From: Mucilaginibacter sp.
Lineage (GTDB): Bacteria > Bacteroidota > Bacteroidia > Sphingobacteriales > Sphingobacteriaceae
DNA length: 64,000 nucleotides
Direction of reading: 5' to 3'
Assembly (NCBI RefSeq): GCF_028288225.1
Contig: NZ_JAQBOC010000060.1
Coordinates: forward strand, 1 to 64,000
Shown here: piece after piece, positions 1 to 9,204 of the stretch
Layout of the letters: every line of letters begins with the position of its first letter
How positions within the stretch are numbered: the stretch's first letter is position 1
The notes under the pieces: model-generated
Databases searched by the model: none
What the model was told of the DNA's origin: nothing
What the model saw: the letters and a program-made list of their open reading frames with translations, nothing else
Translations under genes and position numbers: made by a program

Positions 1-312
1 CTCCTGATAGTTTTTCTTTCCTTGCATGACACAATATACTAATAATCAGTATATTAAACAAATTTATTGTTTGTTAGGCATGTAGTCGTGCAACAGCCAC
101 TGAAGCCAAACGGCAATGAATGAAAAAGATAGCAGATAACTTCATTGCCGTCCCATTTTATGGGGCGGATAAGGATAAAACAAGAGCTAAGGGTTTTAGC
201 CAAAAACCAGCAGGTTAGCGACAATTTGATTTGCACCCCCTAACATCCTAAAAAAATTATAATTTAGCTATGTTATTTATGGGGACCGTCCTTTTTTAGT
301 TTACGTGATTAA
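1..312. other. Intergenic region before the first regulator
   Basis: I see no convincing gene here; the only open frame, on the minus strand at 54-236, has no recognisable protein features. A perfect 10-bp inverted repeat lies at 110-119 and 142-151 with a 22-nt loop. It could be the terminator of a gene left of the window or a structured leader of the regulator at 313. No clear TAnnTTTG -7 box is visible directly upstream of 313. Confidence 0.5.
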
Positions 313-2898
313 ATGATAAGAAAAAATAAATTTTTAATACTGCAATTAAAGGTATCTAAGATCATATTTCTTTTTGTTTTTCTGTCGGTTGCCTTTAAAA
401 GCAAAGGTCAGGGCTTGCAATTTAACTCTAACGACAGCCTGTTAAGCAAGCGTACTTCTTACTCAGTTTTTAAAACAGACCCGCCAACCTTTTCGGGTCA
501 TTTATACATAAACTTTGATCTTTCTTTGTGGGATAATGAGCACCTGGGCTATATTTTAAACATAACCGATACCAAAAACAATTCATATAGCCTAAGTTCC
601 ATATACAACGGCTCACCTTTTTTAAATTTTAATATTGATAGCAAAAGCAATAAAATAACAATCCCGCTTAGCCTAAACCAGCTAAAAAAACGTAACTGGA
701 TGCCGGTAAAAATTGATATCGACTTAAAAGCTAATACAGTAGGAATTTTTATAAACGGCAAATGGTACCGGGCCGGTGAGTTTAATTTTGATGGCGCAAT
801 TACCCCAAAGATCTATTTTGGGAGAAATGAACATTACTCTGATGTACCAAAAATGGCCATCAGGAATCTGACGGTCAGCGATGCGGACAAAAGGTACACT
901 TTCCCCTTAAATGAATGGAGCGGAAAAAATGTATACAGCAGTGATGGGAATGACTTAGGGGTGGTTGACAATCCTGTTTGGCTCATCAATGAATCCTATT
1001 TCTGGACACCGCGGTTTACACGCAATTTTAAGGAGGTAGCCGGTGTTAATTTTAATGAAGCAGGGCAGAAACTACTGATGTTTAAAAGCGATTCGCTGAT
1101 AGCTTATGACGTACAGCGAAACACTTTATCAACCCAAGCCTATCAAAACAAATGCCCCATACCCCTGCATTTGGGTAAAAGTATTATCAATACTAAAGAA
1201 AATAAATTATATGCCTATGAAACCTTAAAGGCTCCCAAGGCACCAAAACCTGTCCCGAGCATTGCCGCGCTTGATCTGAACATCTTAAAATGGGACGTTA
1301 TTGGCTTTGCTACCATTACCGAGCAAAGGCATCACCACAATATATTTTACGATAATACCCAAGATAAATTTTACCTGTTTGGCGGCTACGGCTCGTTCAA
1401 ATACTATAAGGATTTTTTTGAGTATAATAACAAAGCCGACACATGGGATAAACTCACGTTTAGCGGCGATAAAATAACGCCCCGTTTTTTTTCGGCCTAC
1501 AGCCAGGCAGATGAAAACAACAACGTTTATATTTTTGGCGGATACGGCAATCAAAGCGGTAACCAAATAGTTGGCGGTGAGCATTTTTATGATCTGTACT
1601 GCGTTAATTTAACCACCCGCACTATAAAAAAATGCTGGGAGATAAAGCCGCCTGCCGAAGATTTTGTAGCGGCCAACAACCTGATCATCTCCAGCGATAA
1701 AAAATATTTTTATGCGTTGTGCTATGCACACGAAAAACCTAAGACGAGCTTAAAACTCTATAAGTTTTCCTTAAAAGATGGTTCATATGAAGCGGTTAGC
1801 GGCAATATCCCGACTAAAGGCGAACGTATTGAAACCGATGTAAATCTCTTTTACAACCACAAGCAGGAAACCTTTTATTGCGCCATACAGGAATTTACCA
1901 CGCCTGATTATTCAACCGTAAGGGTTTATTCCCTGGCATCACCGCCGGTGCATGAGCAGGATTATTTAGCCTCGCAGCAAGCAAATATATCCTCTGGTTG
2001 GTATTTTAAATTTTTGGTTCCTGAGTGGATAATTGTTTTGGCTATAATTATTGCTTTAGCGGGATTTTTATATTTCAAACAAAAAAAGAATAAGCCTAAA
2101 GTAATACCCGAAGATATTGACCGGGATCCGGCAATTATAGCTATCCATAAAAAAGAGGATGAAAAAAGAGCCAATGCCATTTATTTATTGGGCGAGTTTA
2201 CGGTGTACGATAAAAACAGGAGGGATATAACATACCTGTTTAGCCCTAAAATAAAGCAGTTGTTTATATTGATCTTACTAAATAGCAAGGATGAAAGCGG
2301 CGTGGTATCAAAAAAGATCTCAACTACTTTATGGCCCGATAAAGACATCGCCAAAACAAAAAATATAAAAGGCGTTACCATTAACCACCTGCGCAATATT
2401 GTTGCGGACATTGATGGCCTTGAGCTTACTTTTTTAAACGATACCTACTGCTTTAAGTTAAGCAATACGTTTTTTTGCGATTACTTTATTGTAACAGATG
2501 CTATTAAAGAACTAAACAGCACTGCTAAACAGCCTGATGAAAATATATTAACTCATTTTGACCTCATCGCCCGCGGCGGTTTATTACAGCACATCCCCGA
2601 AACCTGGTTGGATGATATTAAGCAAACCTATGAGGAAACACTAATGCCCTGGATCCTCCCCGAAGTAAAAAAAGTTTATGAAAGCGGCGACTTCCGCAAA
2701 ACCATCGAAATAACCCGGGTAGTTTTAAATATCGATCCTTTTAATGACGAGGCTATAAAATTCAAGCTGAAGGCCTTTCGTCGCATAAAAGGCATTGAGT
2801 ATGCCCACAAGGTCTACAGCGATTTTATTGCTGAATATGAAAAATCATTAGGTGAAACTTATTCAATTCCTTTTGAGAAGATTTGTGCTGTGAAGTGA
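313..2898 (+). CDS. Membrane-spanning one-component regulator: LamG/kelch sensor, TM, SARP-like DNA-binding domain
   Basis: An 861-residue protein with an N-terminal signal/anchor (about 1-33), a region resembling a concanavalin/LamG fold (about 40-210), kelch-like repeats with YLFGGYG and YIFGGYG blades (about 250-540), one transmembrane helix (about 571-588), and a cytoplasmic part. That part begins with a winged-helix domain of the SARP/Trans_reg_C type (about 622-720, LGEFTVYD, STTLWPD, TINHLRNI) and ends with a BTAD-like helical repeat region (about 725-861). Kinase and receiver domains are absent, so signal transfer across the membrane is probably direct. It sits 349 bp upstream of a SusC/SusD locus on the same strand and probably controls it. 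Seen: domain order. Inferred: ligand sensing outside and control of the downstream locus. Confidence 0.8.
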   Translation: MIRKNKFLILQLKVSKIIFLFVFLSVAFKSKGQGLQFNSNDSLLSKRTSYSVFKTDPPTFSGHLYINFDLSLWDNEHLGYILNITDTKNNSYSLSSIYNGSPFLNFNIDSKSNKITIPLSLNQLKKRNWMPVKIDIDLKANTVGIFINGKWYRAGEFNFDGAITPKIYFGRNEHYSDVPKMAIRNLTVSDADKRYTFPLNEWSGKNVYSSDGNDLGVVDNPVWLINESYFWTPRFTRNFKEVAGVNFNEAGQKLLMFKSDSLIAYDVQRNTLSTQAYQNKCPIPLHLGKSIINTKENKLYAYETLKAPKAPKPVPSIAALDLNILKWDVIGFATITEQRHHHNIFYDNTQDKFYLFGGYGSFKYYKDFFEYNNKADTWDKLTFSGDKITPRFFSAYSQADENNNVYIFGGYGNQSGNQIVGGEHFYDLYCVNLTTRTIKKCWEIKPPAEDFVAANNLIISSDKKYFYALCYAHEKPKTSLKLYKFSLKDGSYEAVSGNIPTKGERIETDVNLFYNHKQETFYCAIQEFTTPDYSTVRVYSLASPPVHEQDYLASQQANISSGWYFKFLVPEWIIVLAIIIALAGFLYFKQKKNKPKVIPEDIDRDPAIIAIHKKEDEKRANAIYLLGEFTVYDKNRRDITYLFSPKIKQLFILILLNSKDESGVVSKKISTTLWPDKDIAKTKNIKGVTINHLRNIVADIDGLELTFLNDTYCFKLSNTFFCDYFIVTDAIKELNSTAKQPDENILTHFDLIARGGLLQHIPETWLDDIKQTYEETLMPWILPEVKKVYESGDFRKTIEITRVVLNIDPFNDEAIKFKLKAFRRIKGIEYAHKVYSDFIAEYEKSLGETYSIPFEKICAVK

Positions 2899-3036
2899 GG
2901 TTGATTGAGTTTCGGCTGTCCTCTAATGCACATGCAAATCCCTGCTGAACGAATTGCGAAAACAGATCTCTTCAATAATTACAACTTTTACAACAATCTA
3001 ATCCAACTTAATCAACCTAATCCAACTCAATCAACC
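2899..3036. repeat. Intergenic inverted repeat, ttgattgagtt family
   Basis: Arms 2899-2911 and 3024-3036 are perfect reverse complements of 13 nt. The right arm belongs to a two-copy tandem of 19 nt. The element starts right behind the stop codon of the regulator, as most inverted repeats in this window do, so it may act as a 3' end structure. Confidence 0.7.
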
Positions 3037-3247
3037 CCAAACCCCATTAACAAATGGGTTAATTCTACCCGGTTAATGAAATTTTAATGTTATTAACCCC
3101 TTTTTTAACCCATCCTTTAATACCGCCCGCTCTATTATTGTTTCACCAATTGGAAAGCTTAAGATGCCCCTGACAGGTTTAACCAGCCTGTTTATCCTTT
3201 GATTTTTCTGTTGGATAGATTTTTATAAACCAATTAACCAATTATTT
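2899..3247. other. Intergenic region with inverted and tandem repeats upstream of SusC
   Basis: No gene is supported. A 13-nt sequence at 2899-2911 (ggttgattgagtt) is repeated as its exact reverse complement at 3024-3036. The right side is a tandem duplication of a 19-bp unit (2999-3017 and 3018-3036, one mismatch). AT-rich DNA with short ttaaccc-type repeats follows to about 3110. The SusC promoter should lie in 3110-3240, but I could not fix a clear -7 box; TATCCTTTG near 3194 has one base too many between TA and TTTG. Confidence 0.6.
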
Positions 3248-6200
3248 ATGAAGGAAAATTTTACCAATTATGGTGGGTGCCCCGGCATTCATTATCCGGC
3301 TAAATTCAAAAGGTTACTGCAATATTGTATTGCATCCTTTTTGTTTTTACTCATGTGTACTTCGGCCATTGCACAAACCAGCAGCATAAAAGGCGTGGTA
3401 TTAGATGAACAAAAATTGCCGATGCCCGGCGTAACCGTTAAGCTAAAAGGCACAACTACCGGAACTGTAACCAGTGTTGACGGGCAGTTCTCCATTAACG
3501 CGGCTCTGGGTCAAACGCTCGTTTTTAGCTTTTTAGGTTATTCGCAGCAGGAAGTAACCATAAAAGATCTGAAAACCATTACCGTAAACCTCGCTGCAAA
3601 TGCAACCAATATGAACGAGGTTGTTGTTGTAGGTTATGGCACGCAGAAAAAGGTATCGTTAACCAGTGCGGTATCATCAATAAACAGCGCTGAAATTGTT
3701 ACTACCAAAAACGAGAATGTACAAAATATGCTAACCGGTAAAGTAGCCGGCCTACGTGTGGTACAAAACAGCAGTGAGCCTGGCTCATTTGATAACTCGT
3801 TTGATATTCGTGGACTTGGCTCCCCGCTGGTGGTTATTGACGGGATTCCCCGTGATAATATTACTCGCCTTGATCCTAATGACATTGAAAGTGTATCCGT
3901 TTTAAAAGATGGCGCAGCAGCTATTTATGGCGTTCGTGCAGCAAACGGCGTAGTGCTTATTACCACCAAACGCGGTAAAAAAGGCACGCTTGAGCTTACC
4001 TACTCCGGCGATTATGGCTGGCAAAAGCCATCGGGCTTACCAAAAGCTGTTGGTGCACTTGATTACATGACGCTGGCTAACGAGCTGCTGATGCATAATG
4101 TAAATGGTGGTCACCTGGGCTATACAGCTGCAGATATGGCTCCCTACCTTGACGGCTCCAAAAAAAGCACAAACTGGTACACGCCTGTTATCCGCAATAA
4201 TGCACCACAATCACAGCATAGTTTAACTGCCAGCGGCGGTAATGAAACTACCAACTATTTTATAAGCATGGGCCTTACCAACCAGGATGGTTTCCTGCGC
4301 AGCGGCGATTTGAATTATAAAAGATACAATGTGCGTTCAAACATTACCAGCAAGATCTCAAAAAACCTAACTGTTGATTTAAACATGACGGGAATAATGG
4401 ACCAAAAGAACCAGCCTTACCAGGATGCATGGTGGATAATCCGTTCATTTTGGAGGCAGGTACCTACCCAGACCATTTATGCTAATAACAATCCTGATTA
4501 TTTGAACAATGGGCAGGTTGACGGAAGTAACCCCGTAGCGCTTGCCGATCAGAATGTTGATGGTTATAAAAACTTAACTAACAAATGGTTCCAGTCGTCA
4601 GCATCACTTACGTATAATGTTCCGTTTGTAACGGGGCTTACTGCTAAGGCTTTGTATAGCTATGACTATTATATGTCTGATAATAAGATCTATCAAAAAT
4701 CATATAACCAGTATAACTATGATGCCAATAGCAATACTTACAACCCGGTACCAAACCAAACCCCTGCAACAATTTTAAGGCAGTTTTACAATAAACCGGC
4801 AACACTGTCGCAGTTATCACTTAATTACGACCGATCATTTAAAGGCGGCCACAACTTAAGCGCTTTGTTGCTTTATGAAGAAAGTGAAAACAAAGGCGAT
4901 AATTTTTATGCACAGCGCGAGCTTTCATTAGGCGTTGACCAGCTGCTTGCAGGTAACAGCTTAAACCAGCAGGGTTATATTGATCCGGGGGTGTTGTATG
5001 ATAACGTTAACAGGGGGCTTGTTGGCCGTGTAACCTATAACTACAAGTCAAAATACCTGGCCGAATTTAGTTTCAGGAATGATGGTTCATCAAAATTTGC
5101 GCCGGGCAAACAATGGGGTTTCTTCCCTTCAGCTTCATTAGGCTGGAGAATTTCTGAAGAAAACTTCTGGAAAAACTCATCAACCCTGTCATTTATCGAT
5201 AACTTAAAACTACGTTTCTCGTACGGTAAACTGGGTGATGACTCAGCTTCAAGCTACCAGTTTATTACAGGTTATACTTACCCCGCAGGCGGTTCAAACA
5301 ACCAGTTGCCTCCGGGATCAGTGTTTGATGGTACGTTTGTTAACGGGGTTCAAAGTAAAGGGATAGCTAATCCTAACCTTACCTGGTACACTTCTGAAAC
5401 CTATGATGCAGGTATTGATATAGATGCATGGAAAGGTCTACTGGGCGTTACCTTTGACGTGTTCAGGCGCAATAGAAGCGGCTTATTAGCTACTGAAGTG
5501 TTAAGCTTGCCAAGTGTGGTAGGTGCCGATCTTCCGCAGGAAAACTTAAACAGCGACCTTTCACAAGGTTTTGACTTTGAAGTTAACCACAGAAATCACA
5601 TTGGTAACTTTAACTATTTTCTGAAAGGCACTTTCTCATACACCCGCACGCAAAACAGAACGCTTGTACAGGCAATGGCCGGTAACTCACAGCTTAACTG
5701 GCATAACAACGGTAACAATCGTTACAACAATACTTATTGGGGATATGGCGCCGATGGCCAATATACTTCATACCAGGATATTTTAAACAGGAACGTCTTT
5801 GTACCACGCGGTACCCTTGTAGGCGATTACAAGTATGAAGACTGGAACGGTGACGGCCAAATTGATGGTAACGATGTGCACCCTGTAGCTTATACCGGCG
5901 CACCAATGGTAACTTACGGCTTAACTATCGGCGGCTCATATAAAGGGTTTGATTTCAATATGTTATGGCAGGGAGCTGCTGATGTTGATGTATCATACTT
6001 TGAACAGCTTAATACCCCGCTTTGGGGTGGTGGCAGTGCGCTTAGCCAGTTTTTAGACAGGTATCACCCTGCTGATCCTAATGCCGATCCTTATGCGCCA
6101 AGTACCGTATGGGTACCGGGCCATTTTGCCTACACCGGATCAGTGCCTGATCAGAATTCATTGTTTAATATTCAAAGTGCCTCATACATAAGGTTAAAAT

Positions 6201-6400
6201 CCGCCGAGCTGGGTTACAGCATTCCTGCCGGTTTTGCCAAAACAATAGGCATAAAAGGAGCACGGGTATTTGTTAATGGTTACAATTTGCTAACCATTAC
6301 CAAGCTAAAATATCTTGATCCTGAGCACCCGTCAAGCACCTATGGCTACTTGTACCCGTTAGACAAAACCATCTCTGTAGGCGTAAATGTTAAATTATAG
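3248..6400 (+). CDS. SusC/RagA-family TonB-dependent outer-membrane transporter (PUL 1)
   Basis: A 1050-residue protein of typical SusC length. It has a long N-terminus with a hydrophobic signal core ending near AIAQ (about residue 43), a CarboxypepD_reg-like domain (about 46-118, KGVVLDEQ...PMPGVTVKLKGT), the MNEVVVVGYG segment seen in SusC proteins before the plug, a plug domain (about 138-245, with VIDGIPRDNI and ANGVVLITTKRGKKG) and a C-terminal 22-strand-type barrel ending in VGVNVKL. Together with the SusD at 6416 it should form the outer-membrane oligosaccharide importer powered by TonB. The 15-bp gap to SusD indicates one transcript. Substrate is not readable from this protein; the GH92 gene downstream suggests mannose-containing glycan. 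Confidence 0.97.
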   Translation: MKENFTNYGGCPGIHYPAKFKRLLQYCIASFLFLLMCTSAIAQTSSIKGVVLDEQKLPMPGVTVKLKGTTTGTVTSVDGQFSINAALGQTLVFSFLGYSQQEVTIKDLKTITVNLAANATNMNEVVVVGYGTQKKVSLTSAVSSINSAEIVTTKNENVQNMLTGKVAGLRVVQNSSEPGSFDNSFDIRGLGSPLVVIDGIPRDNITRLDPNDIESVSVLKDGAAAIYGVRAANGVVLITTKRGKKGTLELTYSGDYGWQKPSGLPKAVGALDYMTLANELLMHNVNGGHLGYTAADMAPYLDGSKKSTNWYTPVIRNNAPQSQHSLTASGGNETTNYFISMGLTNQDGFLRSGDLNYKRYNVRSNITSKISKNLTVDLNMTGIMDQKNQPYQDAWWIIRSFWRQVPTQTIYANNNPDYLNNGQVDGSNPVALADQNVDGYKNLTNKWFQSSASLTYNVPFVTGLTAKALYSYDYYMSDNKIYQKSYNQYNYDANSNTYNPVPNQTPATILRQFYNKPATLSQLSLNYDRSFKGGHNLSALLLYEESENKGDNFYAQRELSLGVDQLLAGNSLNQQGYIDPGVLYDNVNRGLVGRVTYNYKSKYLAEFSFRNDGSSKFAPGKQWGFFPSASLGWRISEENFWKNSSTLSFIDNLKLRFSYGKLGDDSASSYQFITGYTYPAGGSNNQLPPGSVFDGTFVNGVQSKGIANPNLTWYTSETYDAGIDIDAWKGLLGVTFDVFRRNRSGLLATEVLSLPSVVGADLPQENLNSDLSQGFDFEVNHRNHIGNFNYFLKGTFSYTRTQNRTLVQAMAGNSQLNWHNNGNNRYNNTYWGYGADGQYTSYQDILNRNVFVPRGTLVGDYKYEDWNGDGQIDGNDVHPVAYTGAPMVTYGLTIGGSYKGFDFNMLWQGAADVDVSYFEQLNTPLWGGGSALSQFLDRYHPADPNADPYAPSTVWVPGHFAYTGSVPDQNSLFNIQSASYIRLKSAELGYSIPAGFAKTIGIKGARVFVNGYNLLTITKLKYLDPEHPSSTYGYLYPLDKTISVGVNVKL

Positions 6401-6415
6401 TAATCCGTAAAAATC

Positions 6416-8326
6416 ATGAAAAAATATACATACATCATATTGTCCGTTTTGATCTGCTGGACATCGGCATGTAAAAAGCTAAATGTAGCGCCGATGAATA
6501 TCATACAGGATAAGGACGTTTTTACCAGCGAAGGCGGGATCCAGGCCTACATGGCAAGGATCTATAGCGAGCTTCCGATAGAAGATTTCAGGTATTCACC
6601 AACCAGGGGGTTGAACTTTTTCTGGATCATAAGCCCTTTTAGCTGTATCAGCGGAGAAGGCTTAAGCCGCGATCAGACAAGCGCAACCCAGGAAACTTTT
6701 GGTTACTGGAGCGATGCCTACAAGCTGATCCGTGAAACCAATTATTTTATGGAAACGTTGCCCAAATATTCGGGCACTTACTCAACTGCACAGGTAAACT
6801 CATGGTTGGGCGAGGCGCGTTTTATCCGCGGCGCAACTTATTTTGCTTTGGCAAAACGCTATGGCGGTGTACCAATTGTTGATAAGGTATTGCAGTACCC
6901 TGGCACAAGCATCCAGGAGTTAAACATTCCACGTGCATCAGAAGAAAAGGTGTACGATTTTGTTGCTGCCGATTTGGATTATGCCTATGCCAATTTGAAT
7001 GCATCAAACCAGGTTGGCAGGGCCAATAAATATGTGGCAGCCGCATTTAAATCAAGAGCGATGCTCTATGCAGGCTCAATTGCCAAATACAACAATATAA
7101 GCCTTGTTGATAATACCGGCAACAGGCTTTGCGGCATGCCTGCAGCTAAGGCTATCACCTACTTTAAGGCAGCATATAATGCAGCCATTTTGCTGGATGG
7201 CCACTATAGCCTTTATAAAAAGGCTTGGGCGGCAGGTGATAAAGCAGCACAGTACCAAAACTACGTAAACCTTTTTGGTGATGCTTCAAGCCCTGAGAAC
7301 ATTTTTGTACGTCAATACCATTATCCTGAATCGGTACACGGATACGATTCTTATAATGTACCCCGCCAGCTAATGGGCGCTAACGGTTATTCAGCTGAAA
7401 TTAATCCGACGCTGAATTTCGTTGAAATGTTTGACGGTCTCCCAAAAAATGCCGATGGAACAATAAAAACTTTAGATGCCAGCGGTAAATATATAGAGTA
7501 TACAAACACAATGGACCTGTTTGCTAATGCCGAACCAAGGTTGAGGGCTACAGTAATATTTCCGGGCGATGAATTTAAAGGTCAAAGCATCGAGATTCGT
7601 CGTGGTATTTATACCGGTAGCTCAACAGGTGGAATAAACAGGCTGTTACCTGCAGGTTCAACCTCAAATTATCCTGCTGAAAACCTGGTTACCTCATCAA
7701 ACGGGGCGCAAACACCTTATAAACTGCCCGACGGGACAACAATGAATCCGGCCGGTTTAAGCGGTGTGTTCACTGCTGATGGAACATGTGCCATATCAGG
7801 TTTCTCCATCCGCAAAAACCTCGATCCTAACAAACCAACTTCTGAAGTGCTGGAAAACCATTCGGACGAAACATGGATTGAATTACGCTATGCCGAAGTT
7901 TTATTGAACCGTGCTGAAGCCGCTGTTGAATTAAATTCATTAGGAGATCAAACTGTTGGATATTTACAGGATGCATTTGTTGCCATTAACCAGGTGCGTG
8001 AAAGGGCCGGTGCTGATCTGTTAACCAGCGCAGCAACATTAACCGACTTAAACATTGTTCGGAAAGAGCGCCGGAAAGAGCTCGGTTTTGAGAATAAAAC
8101 CTGGTGGGACCTGAGAAGATGGAGAATTATCGACAAAGAACAAAATTCAACCATTTACCGGGTGTTGATGCCGTTTTACTCGGCAACTGATAAGAAGTAT
8201 TTCTTTGATGCAAGGCCCGATGAAAGAAACGCGCGTTACACATTTGATAACCGCTGGTACTACGAACAGATCCCGCAAGGTGAAATTGCCAAAAGTCAGA
8301 GTTTAATTCAGAACCCCGGATATTAA
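6416..8326 (+). CDS. SusD/RagB-family glycan-binding lipoprotein (PUL 1)
   Basis: A 636-residue outer-membrane lipoprotein with a lipobox ending at Cys19 (WTSAC), followed by the SusD helical TPR scaffold (WLGEARFIRGATYFALAKRYG is the usual conserved region) and the C-terminal RagB segment (RKERRKELGFENKTWWDLRRW). It acts as the lid of the SusC barrel and captures oligosaccharides. It lies between SusC (15 bp upstream) and the DUF3823 lipoprotein (10 bp downstream), so the three are almost surely co-transcribed. Confidence 0.96.
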   Translation: MKKYTYIILSVLICWTSACKKLNVAPMNIIQDKDVFTSEGGIQAYMARIYSELPIEDFRYSPTRGLNFFWIISPFSCISGEGLSRDQTSATQETFGYWSDAYKLIRETNYFMETLPKYSGTYSTAQVNSWLGEARFIRGATYFALAKRYGGVPIVDKVLQYPGTSIQELNIPRASEEKVYDFVAADLDYAYANLNASNQVGRANKYVAAAFKSRAMLYAGSIAKYNNISLVDNTGNRLCGMPAAKAITYFKAAYNAAILLDGHYSLYKKAWAAGDKAAQYQNYVNLFGDASSPENIFVRQYHYPESVHGYDSYNVPRQLMGANGYSAEINPTLNFVEMFDGLPKNADGTIKTLDASGKYIEYTNTMDLFANAEPRLRATVIFPGDEFKGQSIEIRRGIYTGSSTGGINRLLPAGSTSNYPAENLVTSSNGAQTPYKLPDGTTMNPAGLSGVFTADGTCAISGFSIRKNLDPNKPTSEVLENHSDETWIELRYAEVLLNRAEAAVELNSLGDQTVGYLQDAFVAINQVRERAGADLLTSAATLTDLNIVRKERRKELGFENKTWWDLRRWRIIDKEQNSTIYRVLMPFYSATDKKYFFDARPDERNARYTFDNRWYYEQIPQGEIAKSQSLIQNPGY

Positions 8327-8336
8327 CACTAAAAAG

Positions 8337-9092
8337 ATGAAAAAGATATTTTATTACATAGCAATAACCATGATTGTTGGAGCAGGCAGCTCATGCAAAA
8401 AATTGGATAATTACAATGCCCCAGCCGAAACATTAACAGGTAGTGTTGTTGACGCCAGCGGCAAAACCGTGCAAACCGAAACAGCAGGTAACGGAACACG
8501 TGTTAAATTATTGGAAACAAGCTGGAGCGCTAACCCTACTCCATTCTATTTTCAATCTATGCAGGATGGTACATTTAATTATACCAAATTATTTGCCGGC
8601 ACGGATAAGGTAAGCGTTGAAGGTCCGTTTGTGCCATTAGTACAAACCGATAATACAGGAGCCACTATTGTTGATAAAAGTCAGACGGTACAAATAAAGG
8701 GCGTTACCACCCTAAAGTTTACTGTTGAACCTTTCCTGGATATTGAATGGATAGGCGAGCCGGTTTTAAATGCAGACGGCACCATAACCGCTACCATTAA
8801 ATTTATCCGCGGCACTACTAACCCTGCCTTTCAGCAAAATGTGAGTGATCTGTTCCTGTTTGTGAATGCTACCAAATATGTTGGCAATAACAATTATGAT
8901 AACAGGTATTCAAATCATATTGGATATAACGGCACTGATGGTAACAATGCCGTTGGCCAAACAATTACCTTAACAACAACAGGTGGCAAATTACCCGGTC
9001 AAAGAGAATACTTTATAAGGGTAGGCGCCAGGATCTCGTACGGGCTTAATTATTATAACTATACCGACGTAAAAACTGTAACCGTTCCCTAA
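8337..9092 (+). CDS. DUF3823-type surface lipoprotein
   Basis: A 251-residue lipoprotein with Cys20 in its lipobox (GAGSSC) and two beta-sandwich-like modules. The first part (TGSVVDASGKTVQTE) resembles the carboxypeptidase-regulatory-like start of DUF3823 proteins. Such proteins regularly follow SusC/SusD and are thought to be accessory glycan-binding subunits in the place of SusE/SusF. It begins 10 bp after SusD. The biochemical role is inferred from position. Confidence 0.8.
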   Translation: MKKIFYYIAITMIVGAGSSCKKLDNYNAPAETLTGSVVDASGKTVQTETAGNGTRVKLLETSWSANPTPFYFQSMQDGTFNYTKLFAGTDKVSVEGPFVPLVQTDNTGATIVDKSQTVQIKGVTTLKFTVEPFLDIEWIGEPVLNADGTITATIKFIRGTTNPAFQQNVSDLFLFVNATKYVGNNNYDNRYSNHIGYNGTDGNNAVGQTITLTTTGGKLPGQREYFIRVGARISYGLNYYNYTDVKTVTVP

Positions 9093-9101
9093 TTATATAA
9101 G

Positions 9102-9189
9102 AGATGCAAGAATCAAGATGACAGGAATCAAGAGAAGCATTAAGTTGCTATAATTTATCTTGATTCCTGACCTCTTGATTCTTGCATCT
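9102..9189. repeat. Long inverted repeat, caagaatcaag family, copy 1
   Basis: Left arm 9102-9133 and right arm 9158-9189 are 32 nt each and pair at 30 of 32 positions around a 24-nt loop. Inside each arm the core caagaatcaaga recurs as caggaatcaaga. Related copies lie at 24605-24720, 37781-37860 and 51561-51662. The element separates the SusCD-DUF3823 block from the downstream enzyme genes and could be an RNA processing or attenuation site. Confidence 0.9.
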
Positions 9190-9204
9190 AATTACAAACT
9201 ATCT

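Noticed and set aside
54..236. Short minus-strand ORF at the window start
   Set aside because: No homology-like features, Cys/Ser-rich low-quality translation, and it overlaps an inverted repeat.
2905..3087. 60-codon plus-strand ORF after the kelch regulator
   Set aside because: It translates the tandem repeat of the ttgattgagtt element (NQPNPTQSTPNP) and has a non-standard start.
9160..9204. Upstream TTG start for the TIM-barrel gene
   Set aside because: It lies in a repeat arm and would put 15 residues in front of a good signal peptide that starts at the ATG at 9205.
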